From: Lysobacter defluvii IMMIB APB-9 = DSM 18482
GTDB taxonomy: Bacteria > Pseudomonadota > Gammaproteobacteria > Xanthomonadales > Xanthomonadaceae
DNA: 64,000 bases
Direction of reading: 5' to 3'
NCBI RefSeq assembly: GCF_000423325.1
Contig: NZ_AUHT01000007.1
Coordinates: 237,253 to 301,252, forward strand
In this document: positions 56,996-64,000 of the stretch, in pieces
Layout: each line of letters starts with the position of its first letter
Position numbering within the stretch: the stretch's first letter is position 1
The notes under the pieces: model-generated
The model's input: only the letters and a program-made list of their open reading frames with translations
Told to the model about the DNA's origin: nothing
The model's database searches: none
Position numbers and translations under genes: made by a program

Positions 56996-57026
56996 CGCCA
57001 CTCGCTTAACAGGGACCCGCAGAGTT

Positions 57027-57119
57027 GGCGATGCCCGGGGAGTACGCCGGGTGAAGGCCATGCACCATTGCGGGGAAGCGCGCCCACGCCGCCTGAACGG
57101 CGGGCACGGGACACTCGCC
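57027..57119 (+). ncRNA. candidate yybP-ykoY (manganese) riboswitch
   Basis: The leader of the TerC-like gene contains GGGGAGTA (57037-57044), the hallmark loop of this riboswitch class. GGCGA (57027-57031) can pair with TCGCC (57115-57119) as the closing P1 stem, and an internal hairpin CCGCC-TGAAC-GGCGG occurs between them. TerC/Alx-type genes are classic targets of this class. The second conserved loop (ACACTCGCC) matches only loosely. Confidence 0.5.
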
Positions 57120-57144
57120 GCTCCGCACCCCCTGGACCGCGCGC

Positions 57145-58473
57145 ATGGAGCTGCTGGCCGATCCCACCGTATGGGTGGGCTTCCTCACCCTGGTCGTGCT
57201 CGAGCTGGTGCTCGGCATCGACAACCTGGTGTTCATTGCGATCCTGGTCGGCAAGCTGCCGCCGGAGCACCGCGACAAGGCCCGCGTCATCGGCCTGAGC
57301 CTGGCACTGGGGATGCGGCTGGCCCTGCTGGCGATCCTGTCCTGGATCATGGGCCTGACCCGGCCGCTGTTCACGATCTTCGACAAGGGGTTCTCGGGCC
57401 GCGACCTGATCCTGCTGGGCGGCGGGCTGTTCCTGCTCTACAAGGCCACCACCGAGCTGCACGAGCACCTGGAAGGCAGCAGCGGGGAGGCGAACGCGAA
57501 CCCGGCCTACTCCAGCCTCGGCATGGCGATCGTGCAGATCATCGCGCTGGACCTGGTGTTCTCGCTCGATTCGGTGATCACCGCCGTGGGCATGGTCAAC
57601 GACCTGCCGGTGATGATGGCGGCGGTCATCGTCGCTGTAATCCTGATGCTGGTCGCCAGCAAGCCGCTTACCACCTTCGTCAACAGCCATCCGACGGTGG
57701 TGGTGCTGGCGCTGGGGTTCCTGCTGGTGATCGGTTTCAGCCTGGTCGCCGACGGCCTGGGCTTCCACATCCCGAAGGGCTACCTGTACGCGGCGATCGG
57801 CTTCTCGATCCTGATCGAGGCGCTCAACCAGTGGGGGAAGCGCAACCAGGACCGCGCGGTGGCCCGGACGCCGGCGCGGCAGCGCACGACCGACGCGGTG
57901 ATGCGCCTGCTGGGTGCCGGCAGCGCGGCCGAAGAGCCCGCGCCCGCCGTCACGCCGGGCGACCGCCTCGCCCTGCAGGCCGGAGGATCCGGGCTGTACC
58001 CCGCCGAGCAGGACATGATCCGCGGCGTGCTGCGCCTGGCCGAGCGCCCCGTCACCGAACTGATGACCCCGCGCGAGCGCATCGTCTGGATCGATGCCGC
58101 CAAGGGACGCGAGCACGCGCGCGAAGTCCTGGCCTCCACCCAGCACACGCGGATGCTGGTCGCCGAGGGTGAGCTCGACAACCTCAAGGGCGTGGTGCAG
58201 TCCCGCGACCTGCTCGCCGCCCTGCTGGAGGACGGGGGCGGCGTGCTCGACCGGGCCCTGCGCCAGCCGCTGCGGGTTCCCGACACCACCACCGCGCTGC
58301 AGGCGCTGGAGATGGTGCGCGAGCATCCCATCCCCCTGGCGGCGGTGTGCGATGCGGACAACCGGGTGGCGGGGCTGTTCACCGCGAACGACCTGCTGGC
58401 GGCGATCGCGGGCGACCTCGTGGACACCCGCACTGCCCAGCGCGCAGGGCGCGGTGCGGAAGCGGACAATTGA
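57145..58473 (+). CDS. TerC-family membrane protein with CBS domains (YoaE-like)
   Basis: A 442-aa protein. The N-terminal TerC-type domain has seven to eight helices with conserved acidic motifs VLELVLGIDNLVFIAIL and IIALDLVFSLDSVITAVG. A CBS pair occupies the C-terminal half (LMTPRERIVWIDAAKGREHA, VVQSRDLLAALLED, HPIPLAAVCDADNRVAGLFT). TerC relatives export manganese or metallate exoenzymes. A possible Mn riboswitch in its leader supports a manganese-linked role. Confidence 0.92.
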   Translation: MELLADPTVWVGFLTLVVLELVLGIDNLVFIAILVGKLPPEHRDKARVIGLSLALGMRLALLAILSWIMGLTRPLFTIFDKGFSGRDLILLGGGLFLLYKATTELHEHLEGSSGEANANPAYSSLGMAIVQIIALDLVFSLDSVITAVGMVNDLPVMMAAVIVAVILMLVASKPLTTFVNSHPTVVVLALGFLLVIGFSLVADGLGFHIPKGYLYAAIGFSILIEALNQWGKRNQDRAVARTPARQRTTDAVMRLLGAGSAAEEPAPAVTPGDRLALQAGGSGLYPAEQDMIRGVLRLAERPVTELMTPRERIVWIDAAKGREHAREVLASTQHTRMLVAEGELDNLKGVVQSRDLLAALLEDGGGVLDRALRQPLRVPDTTTALQALEMVREHPIPLAAVCDADNRVAGLFTANDLLAAIAGDLVDTRTAQRAGRGAEADN

Positions 58474-58534
58474 CCCCGGCTTAATGGACCGGACCCTACA
58501 CTCGGTGGCCCCGCTCGGGAAACGGAGCCGTGCC

Positions 58535-58807
58535 ATGAAGGGACCGCGTCGTCATTCCACCAGCGCGCACGAGCGCGACGGGGCTGCCGAATCAGCCGCC
58601 TGCACCTTGGGAATCGAGGCCCGCGCGTACTTTGGCGCGCGCCCGTGGGCGGAGATCGAGCCCACCCTGGCCGAGTGCTGGAAGCGGAACTACACCCACC
58701 TGGGCAGTTGGACCCGGGCCGCCGAGTCGGCCTACAGCGCGTGGAGCTACGAGCGTCCGCGGATGGTGGTCGTCTCCAACCCTCCGTTCAAGGGCGTTGC
58801 CTCTTGA
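58535..58807 (+). CDS. small hypothetical protein
   Basis: A 90-aa reading frame with CGGAG 8 bp before its ATG. The conserved-looking core is EARAYFGARPWAEIEPTLAE followed by CWKRNYTHLGSWTRAAESAY, resembling short proteins in which a YFGxRPWxEIEP segment precedes a W/Y-rich helix; I cannot name the family. No signal peptide or membrane helix. It converges on the CadC-like gene. Confidence 0.6.
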   Translation: MKGPRRHSTSAHERDGAAESAACTLGIEARAYFGARPWAEIEPTLAECWKRNYTHLGSWTRAAESAYSAWSYERPRMVVVSNPPFKGVAS

Positions 58808-58820
58808 GCCTGGGCGCCAT

Positions 58821-60119
58821 CTAGTCGGTCCCTGCGCCCGGCGTTCCGGGGCACGAACGCCATAGCCGTGGAGCCGCCGCTCCGGCGGGTACTTCCCGGG
58901 CGAGGAGCAGGGCGTCGCCGGCGCGGGAGAGTCGGCCCGGGTATTCCCGGGCAAGCTCCTCCATCGCCGCTTCGGCCTGGGTCGCCCGGGCGGGGTCGAG
59001 TGACATTTCGCCCACGGCCATGACCCTCTCGCTGTCCCGGCCGACGGGCCGCAGCAATCGTCGTGCCCGGGCGATGTGGTGACCCGCCAGCCGCGTTTGA
59101 CCCTGCGTTGCCCGCACCTGCGCCAGCTGCAGCTCGGCGAGCCCGAAGCCGGGGGCTTTCCGCAGCACGGCTTCCAGCGACTGCGCGGCACTGGCCATGT
59201 CGTCGTGGGCGTAGGCTTCCCACGCATCGACATACTCGCGGGCAATACCTGCATCCACCTGCAAGCCCGGCCATGGCTCGGTGGCGCGCTCCGGCAGCAG
59301 CAGCCCGGTGATTTGGCGGGAAAGCGCGTCCACCATGCGCGGGACCGCGGCCTCTTCGCCCCGTAGCTCCAACTGGCGAGGGCCATCGCGGGTATCCAGG
59401 CGCGCGCGGACGTAGTGCGTGCCGCTGGCGCTGGTGCCCGAGGACAGCAGCACCACGTGCGGTTCGGCGACCGCGGCATCGGCCGCCAGCCAGGCGGCAT
59501 CAACGAGCTCCACTTCCGGCAGCGTCGACATTTTCCATTCCAGCCAGGCCTGGAGGAGCAGTGCAGGCCAACGGCTGCCGGCCGCCTTTCCCTCTACCTG
59601 CAACATCGCGACCGCCACCGTGCCCTCCTCCAGTCGCCCCGGCCCTGGCTTCACGGCCACGGTCGCCACCGCCATCAGGAGGGCTGCGGCCGCCCCTGCG
59701 ACCGCCAGGCCGAGGGCGCGCCGGTGGCGGCGGCCTCCAGCCCGGCGCGCAGGCGCGGGCCGGGAGGTGTCGACGGGCCGCGGTGGTGAAGGGGGCTCGA
59801 ACAGGTATCCGCGCTTGGGCACGGTGCGGATCCAGTGACGCCTCTCCTCGCCCAGAGCGCGCCGCAGCAGCCACACCGCCTGGGAGAGGCTGGCGTCCTC
59901 CACCACCACCCCCGGCCAGACGCGCTCGAACAGCTCCGCGCGGGTGTGCAGCACGCATGGCTCCCGCAGCAGAACCAGCAACAGGTCGAAAACCCGCTGC
60001 TGCAACTCGACGGTACCCGCGTCGCGCTCGAGCTCGCGACATTCCAGGTCCACGATCACATCGGCGACCCGCAGCAACCGGGTGCCGGCCGGCCATCCCG
60101 GCCCTGCCTGCTCACTCAC
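58821..60119 (-). CDS. CadC-like membrane-bound winged-helix regulator
   Basis: A 432-aa ToxR/CadC-type regulator. The N-terminal OmpR-like winged helix covers residues about 15-105 (VLLREPCVLHTRAELFERVW, SQAVWLLRRALGEERRHWIR, TVPKRGYLFE). A single transmembrane helix (RRALGLAVAGAAAALLMAVATVA) follows, then a periplasmic domain with TPR-like helices. GTG at 60119 was chosen because AGGGG lies 7 bp upstream. It is divergent from a secreted S8 protease (217-bp gap), a likely target. Confidence 0.88.
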   Translation of the reverse strand: MSEQAGPGWPAGTRLLRVADVIVDLECRELERDAGTVELQQRVFDLLLVLLREPCVLHTRAELFERVWPGVVVEDASLSQAVWLLRRALGEERRHWIRTVPKRGYLFEPPSPPRPVDTSRPAPARRAGGRRHRRALGLAVAGAAAALLMAVATVAVKPGPGRLEEGTVAVAMLQVEGKAAGSRWPALLLQAWLEWKMSTLPEVELVDAAWLAADAAVAEPHVVLLSSGTSASGTHYVRARLDTRDGPRQLELRGEEAAVPRMVDALSRQITGLLLPERATEPWPGLQVDAGIAREYVDAWEAYAHDDMASAAQSLEAVLRKAPGFGLAELQLAQVRATQGQTRLAGHHIARARRLLRPVGRDSERVMAVGEMSLDPARATQAEAAMEELAREYPGRLSRAGDALLLAREVPAGAAAPRLWRSCPGTPGAGTD

Positions 60120-60210
60120 TGACTGGCCCCTGCGATGCGGCCGCACGGCGATTGCCGTCGCGCGGCGGGGTAGCAGCGGCCAGCCTACGTCATGCCACGC
60201 CCATGGAATT

Positions 60211-60226
60211 AGTGATCACCATCACG
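60211..60226 (+). promoter_or_regulatory. CRP/Clp-like binding site upstream of S8 protease
   Basis: AGTGATCACCATCACG fits GTGA-N6-TCAC, 110 bp upstream of the protease ATG and within the divergent gap. In Xanthomonas and Lysobacter Clp activates extracellular enzyme genes. Confidence 0.5.
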
Positions 60227-60271
60227 CTTTCATGGGCGAATGAGAAGAAATTGATCTCTCTTGAGAAGTTC

Positions 60272-60277
60272 TTGACA
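60272..60277 (+). promoter_or_regulatory. possible -35 element (TTGACA)
   Basis: A perfect TTGACA lies in the AT-rich gap 60 bp before the protease ATG. No good -10 hexamer follows at 17 bp, so it is only a weak promoter call. Confidence 0.3.
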
Positions 60278-60336
60278 CAAAACGTCAGCTGAACGCCAGA
60301 TGCTCGGGGCTCGTCCCATTTCCCCTGGTACTGCAC

Positions 60337-62442
60337 ATGTCCCCATCCCAACGCCGTCCACTGCGCCGCCGGGCGCTCGCCGCCGCCACTGCCGCCGTCC
60401 TTTCGCTGGCGGCTTCCGGCGCCCTCGCCACCGACCTGGCGGTGATCAATACGTCCGGCCTGGAGCAGGCCGAGGGCAATGACCGCTTCATCGTGAAGTA
60501 CCGCGAGGGCAGCGCCCAACGAGACAATCCCGCCGCCCTGGACCGCGCGCTGCAGGCCGCGTCCACAGCGACCCTGCATGGCAGGGCGCTCGGACTGCAG
60601 AAGGTGCGCCGCACCGCCACCGGCGCCGAGGTGCTCCGGACCGCGCGCAAGCTTGGCCGCGCGGACGCCGAAGCGCTGATGCAGCGCCTGGCCGCCGACC
60701 CGGCGGTGGAATACGTCGAGGTCGACCAGAAGATGTACCCGGCGCTGACGCCGAACGACACCTACTACAACAGCCACCAGTGGCACTACTTCGAATCCGC
60801 CGGCGGTATCCGCGCCAACCAGGCCTGGGACCAGGCCAATGGCTCCGGCGTGGTGGTGGCGGTGCTGGACACGGGCATCACCAATCACAGTGACCTCGAC
60901 GCCAACATCCTCCCCGGCTACGACTTCATCAGTGATTCCGGCGTAGCCGGCGACGGCAACGGCCGCGACTCCGACCCATCCGACCCCGGCGACTACTACG
61001 GCGGAAACAGCTCCAGCTGGCACGGCACCCACGTCACCGGAACGATCGCGGCGGTCACGAACAACAACAAGGGCGTCGCCGGTGTCGCCTTTGGCGCGAA
61101 GGTGGTCCCGGTCCGCGTGCTCGGCCGGGGCGGCGGCTACCTGTCCGACATCGCCGACGGCATCGTCTGGGCGTCGGGTGGCAGCGTGAGCGGCGTGCCG
61201 TCCAACGCCAACCCGGCCGAAGTCATCAACATGAGCCTGGGCGGCAGCGGCAGCTGTTCTTCCACGTACCAGAGCGCCATCAACTCGGCCGTCAACCGCG
61301 GCACTACCGTAGTCGTGGCCGCCGGCAACTCCAACGCCAACGTCAGCGGCTTCAACCCGGGCAACTGCTCGAACGTTGTCTCGGTGGCCTCGACCACCCG
61401 GCAGGGCGCGCGTTCGAGCTTCTCCAACTACGGCAGCCTGATCGACGTGTCGGCGCCCGGCAGCGACATCGCATCGACGGTCAACACCGGCAGCACCACC
61501 CCCTCCACCGAGGGTTACAGCCTCATGTCGGGCACCTCCATGGCGGCCCCGCACGTGGCGGGCGTGGTGGCGCTGATGCAGGCCGCGGCTGGGGGCACCC
61601 TCAGCCCGGCGCAGGTTGAGCAGATCCTCAAGGACACCGCCCGCGCGCTGCCCGGCAGCTGCTCCGGCGGGTGCGGGGCCGGCATCGTCGATGCCAACGC
61701 CGCAGTGGCCGCTGCCGGCGGCGGCGGTGGCGGGGATCCGGGCGACCCGGGCAACCCGGGGGACAACACCCTCACGAAGGGCGTGCCGGTGACCGGCCTG
61801 TCGGCCACCAGCGGCAGCGACGTGGTGTACACGCTGCAGGTGCCATCCGGCGCCAGCAACCTGTCGTTCCAGATCTCCGGCGGCACCGGTGACGCGGACC
61901 TGTACGTCCGACGCGGCAGCGAGCCCACCGACGGCGCCTATGACTGCCGCCCGTATCGCTCCGGCAACAGCGAGAGCTGCAGCTTCGCCAATCCCGGTGC
62001 GGGTACCTGGTACGTGCGGGTGAAGGCGTACCAGGGCTTCAGCGGGGTCAGCCTGGTCGGCGACTACTCGACGGAGGGCAGCGGCGGCGGCGACACCCCG
62101 CGCAGCTACGGCAACACCACCGACTACGCGATCCCGAGCCCCGGCAGCGTGGAAAGCCCGATCACCGTGAGCGGGCGCAGCGGCAACGCCCCCAACCCGA
62201 CGCGGGTCGACGTGGACATCCGCCACACCTACCGCGGCGACCTGCAGGTGGACCTGGTGGCGCCGGACGGCTCCACCTACCGCATCAAGAGCGCTGACGG
62301 CCGCGACAGCGCCGACAACGTGATCGGCTACGCCAACCTCAACCTCTCCAGCGAGCAGAAGAACGGGACCTGGCGGCTGCGGGTGCGCGACCACTACAGC
62401 GGCGACACGGGCTACATCAACAGTTGGAGCATCACTTTCTGA
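60337..62442 (+). CDS. secreted S8 serine protease with PPC and proprotein-convertase P domains
   Basis: A 701-aa exported protease. Twin-Arg-like signal (RRPLRRRALAAATAAVLSLA), pro-region (FIVKYREGSAQ), catalytic domain with Asp in VVVAVLDTGITNHSDLD, His in SSWHGTHVTGT, Asn in VAAGNSNANV and Ser in SLMSGTSMAAPHVAGVV. After a Gly-rich linker come a PPC domain (ISGGTGDADLYVRRGSEPTD) and a C-terminal P domain (VDIRHTYRGDLQVDLVAPDG, WRLRVRDHYSGDTGYINSWS). It is a paralogue of the protease at 37188, which lacks the P domain. P domains probably aid stability or maturation. Confidence 0.95.
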   Translation: MSPSQRRPLRRRALAAATAAVLSLAASGALATDLAVINTSGLEQAEGNDRFIVKYREGSAQRDNPAALDRALQAASTATLHGRALGLQKVRRTATGAEVLRTARKLGRADAEALMQRLAADPAVEYVEVDQKMYPALTPNDTYYNSHQWHYFESAGGIRANQAWDQANGSGVVVAVLDTGITNHSDLDANILPGYDFISDSGVAGDGNGRDSDPSDPGDYYGGNSSSWHGTHVTGTIAAVTNNNKGVAGVAFGAKVVPVRVLGRGGGYLSDIADGIVWASGGSVSGVPSNANPAEVINMSLGGSGSCSSTYQSAINSAVNRGTTVVVAAGNSNANVSGFNPGNCSNVVSVASTTRQGARSSFSNYGSLIDVSAPGSDIASTVNTGSTTPSTEGYSLMSGTSMAAPHVAGVVALMQAAAGGTLSPAQVEQILKDTARALPGSCSGGCGAGIVDANAAVAAAGGGGGGDPGDPGNPGDNTLTKGVPVTGLSATSGSDVVYTLQVPSGASNLSFQISGGTGDADLYVRRGSEPTDGAYDCRPYRSGNSESCSFANPGAGTWYVRVKAYQGFSGVSLVGDYSTEGSGGGDTPRSYGNTTDYAIPSPGSVESPITVSGRSGNAPNPTRVDVDIRHTYRGDLQVDLVAPDGSTYRIKSADGRDSADNVIGYANLNLSSEQKNGTWRLRVRDHYSGDTGYINSWSITF

Positions 62443-62451
62443 CGCGCGGCC

Positions 62452-62484
62452 CGATAGGCGGCCGCCCGCCGCGGCCGCCTATCG
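62452..62484 (+). terminator. hairpin after S8 protease
   Basis: A perfect 14-bp stem, CGATAGGCGGCCGC / GCGGCCGCCTATCG, with a CCGCC loop, 10 bp after the protease stop. It lacks a U-tract, so termination may depend on the later terminator at 62573. Confidence 0.6.
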
Positions 62485-62489
62485 GCGTT

Positions 62490-62572
62490 GCACCCCCGAG
62501 GGGGTGCCGCTAAGCTGCGCGCGTCCGGCCGTTTGGCCGGCGCCATGTCGTTCCGGCCCCGGCCGGTTCTTG
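62490..62572 (+). other. structured intergenic segment, possible sRNA or 3' UTR
   Basis: Between two stem-loops lie further perfect hairpins: GCACCCCC-GA-GGGGGTGC (62490-62507) and CCGGCC-GTTT-GGCCGG shortly after. The segment ends at a good Rho-independent terminator. No gene is seen. Confidence 0.4.
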
Positions 62573-62598
62573 AAGGAGGCCTCCCGGCCTCCTTTTTT
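62573..62598 (+). terminator. Rho-independent terminator
   Basis: AAGGAGGCC-TCCC-GGCCTCCTT with a run of six T residues, 130 bp after the protease and 115 bp before the next gene. Confidence 0.9.
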
Positions 62599-62713
62599 CT
62601 TGCGCGGCCCCCGGATCCGGTGCCGCGGCACACGCGAACCGGGACCGCGTGCGCTTGTAGGTGGCCGGATGCGCCGCCAAGATGCCGGGCGTCACGGGGG
62701 GAGGCCGCACCGC

Positions 62714-63607
62714 ATGTCCTTGGTTCCAGTACGCCGCGCAGCACCCTGGCTGTTCGCCGCCGCGGCAACGGTGCTGCTGGCGTCGTGCGGGCGCGGTGGC
62801 GGTGCGCCGACCGCGGAGCCCGTGCCCGGGACGCCGGTCGAGGCGGTCGCCCGGTTGATCGGCGACCTGCGCGCCAACGACCCGGCCGCCTATGCCCGGC
62901 ACGCGGTCCCGCCCGCCCTGCACCGGCAGGCCGCGGAAGCGTGGGCCCGGGGCGAGAGCAACTGGCCACTCAACGCGCTGCCGCTGGACGAGCACCTGCC
63001 CACGCTGATCAGCACCCTGGCCGCCCCACAGGCCGAGAAGACCCTGCTGGCCAGCTACAACCAGCAGTTCGCCGGCGCCCATCGCGAACTGCGCTCCGCG
63101 GCGGCCGCACTGGGGCTGTTCGCGACGCAGTACGTGGCCTCGGCCGAGGAGTACAGCGTCGAGCAGCGCAGCCACTACACCCAGCTGGTGTCCGCCCTGG
63201 CCGAATGGGGCCGCAGCGCGCCCCTTGGCGACCCGACACTGGCCCGGCAGGCGATCCCGCAGCTGGTCGGCGCCGCGCGCACCACCGGCCTCGCCGCCCC
63301 GGGCGCCCTGCAGCGCACGGGCATGGAACACAGCCTGGAGCGGCTCGGTCCCTTCCTGGCGCGCTTCAAGCAGGTCCTGCTGCCCTATGGGCTGGACCTC
63401 GATGCCACGCTGGACAGCATGCGGGTGGAGCTGGTCGAACAGACCGGCGATCGCGCCCGCGTGCGCGTCGAGTACGAGCTCGCCGGCCGCACCGTCAGCG
63501 GCGTGATGGTGATGGAGCGGCGCGAGGGCCAGTGGTACCCGACGCGGGCGCTGGAGCGGCTGGAGGCCCGGCCCGGTACGGCGGCGGCACCGGCGCACCC
63601 GGCATAA
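62714..63607 (+). CDS. lipoprotein of unknown function
   Basis: A 297-aa protein with a lipoprotein signal (PWLFAAAATVLLASC; lipid-modified Cys25). The mature part is mostly helical (IGDLRANDPAAYARHAVPPA, YNQQFAGAHRELRSAAAALG) with a C-terminal beta segment (RVRVEYELAGRTVSGVMVME). I do not recognise the family. Its TAA stop shares one base with the ATG of plsB, so it may be functionally tied to it. The ATG at 62714 has GGGGGAGG upstream; the longer open frame lacks a signal peptide. Confidence 0.78.
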   Translation: MSLVPVRRAAPWLFAAAATVLLASCGRGGGAPTAEPVPGTPVEAVARLIGDLRANDPAAYARHAVPPALHRQAAEAWARGESNWPLNALPLDEHLPTLISTLAAPQAEKTLLASYNQQFAGAHRELRSAAAALGLFATQYVASAEEYSVEQRSHYTQLVSALAEWGRSAPLGDPTLARQAIPQLVGAARTTGLAAPGALQRTGMEHSLERLGPFLARFKQVLLPYGLDLDATLDSMRVELVEQTGDRARVRVEYELAGRTVSGVMVMERREGQWYPTRALERLEARPGTAAAPAHPA

Positions 63608-64000
63608 TGCGGCGGATGCCCGACCAGACCGACCTGCCCTTCCCGTCCGCCGAGCGCGATCCCGCGCAGGGCGGCACGCCCGTGCCTCCCCCGCCGCCGC
63701 GCCGCCCCGCCCGCCGGCGCCCGTGGTGGGCGCGGTTGCTCGGGCGCGTGCTCTCGCCGTGGATCGAGCTCAGCATCGAGCCGCGCGACCTGGCCGAACA
63801 CCTGCCCGGGGTGGAGGGCGAGGTCTGCTACGTGCTGGAGGACTACGGTCTTTCCAACATCCTGATTCTCGACCGTGCCTGCCAGGACGCCGGACTGCCC
63901 GCGCCCCTGCAGGCCTTACCGGGCGAACTGCTGGGCCGGCGCAGCTACCTCGCCCTGTCGCGGCGCAACGTCAGCACCCTCGGGCCGCTGCAGCAGTCGC
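63607..64000 (+). CDS. plsB: glycerol-3-phosphate acyltransferase, N-terminal part
   Basis: First 131 codons; the gene leaves the window on the right. After a Pro/Arg-rich start the sequence reads WARLLGRVLSPWIELSIEPR, VCYVLEDYGLSNILILDRAC and SYLALSRRNVSTLG, as in the N-terminal region of membrane PlsB, which acylates sn-glycerol-3-phosphate. The HxxxxD catalytic motif would lie further right. A second in-frame ATG at 63616 could be the true start. Confidence 0.85.
   Translation, partial: MRRMPDQTDLPFPSAERDPAQGGTPVPPPPPRRPARRRPWWARLLGRVLSPWIELSIEPRDLAEHLPGVEGEVCYVLEDYGLSNILILDRACQDAGLPAPLQALPGELLGRRSYLALSRRNVSTLGPLQQS

Noticed and set aside
1-64000. tRNA or rRNA genes
   Set aside because: No stretch with a T-loop GGTTCRA pattern plus matching acceptor stem, and no rRNA-like sequence, was found by reading both strands; a dedicated search could still find one.

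Overview
The window looks like chromosomal DNA of a high-GC gammaproteobacterium of the Xanthomonadaceae/Lysobacteraceae (Lysobacter/Luteimonas/Xanthomonas-like). The evidence is the xanthomonad-type TonB-dependent receptor, an Ax21-family outer-membrane protein, a xanthomonadin-type AMP ligase beside a phosphopantetheinyl transferase, the rhodanese-secB-gpsA cluster and an Entner-Doudoroff operon. I see no prophage, transposase, CRISPR array, tRNA or rRNA. Apart from repeats, nearly the whole window is tightly packed protein-coding sequence. The genus is inference.

Region 1 (1-17.5 kb) is a starch/maltodextrin-to-pyruvate module. It holds a lipoprotein alpha-amylase (cut by the left edge), an MFS sugar transporter, an alpha-glucosidase, a pullulanase-type debranching enzyme and a TonB-dependent receptor. 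On the other strand lies zwf-pgl-edd-glk-eda. Three near-identical LacI-type palindromes (consensus TGMAWACGTWTKCA) lie in the transporter/alpha-glucosidase gap, before the receptor and before zwf, so one regulator probably couples import, hydrolysis and glucose catabolism. A small metal/detoxification group (CopZ-like, GFA-fold, CDF exporter) sits inside this locus.

Region 2 (17.5-37 kb) is mostly housekeeping: a glutathionyl-hydroquinone-reductase-like protein, ribA, wrbA, Ax21, gpsA-secB-rhodanese, hemD-hemY, an orphan TssA-like protein, xthA, a GlsB-type membrane protein, the AMP ligase and PPTase pair, rsmG-parA-parB, a DUF885 zinc hydrolase and rpmB-rpmG. Heptanucleotide repeats and two REP-like palindromes flank the rpmB-rpmG pair.

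Region 3 (37-48.5 kb) is dominated by a giant trimeric autotransporter adhesin (3005 aa). It has about ten head/neck repeats of roughly 1 kb, a collagen-like (GPT)n segment and a YadA-type anchor. A secreted S8 protease follows 46 bp downstream on the same strand. A CRP/Clp-like palindrome lies upstream of the adhesin.

Region 4 (48.5-64 kb) holds rep, tdk (with apparent loss of its zinc ligands), an ECF sigma factor plus membrane Ser/Thr kinase pair, mutM, a fatty-acid desaturase, an EF-hand protein, DUF421 and TerC-CBS membrane proteins with a possible yybP-ykoY riboswitch, a CadC-like membrane regulator divergent from a second S8 protease carrying PPC and P domains (again with a CRP/Clp-like site), a lipoprotein and the start of plsB.
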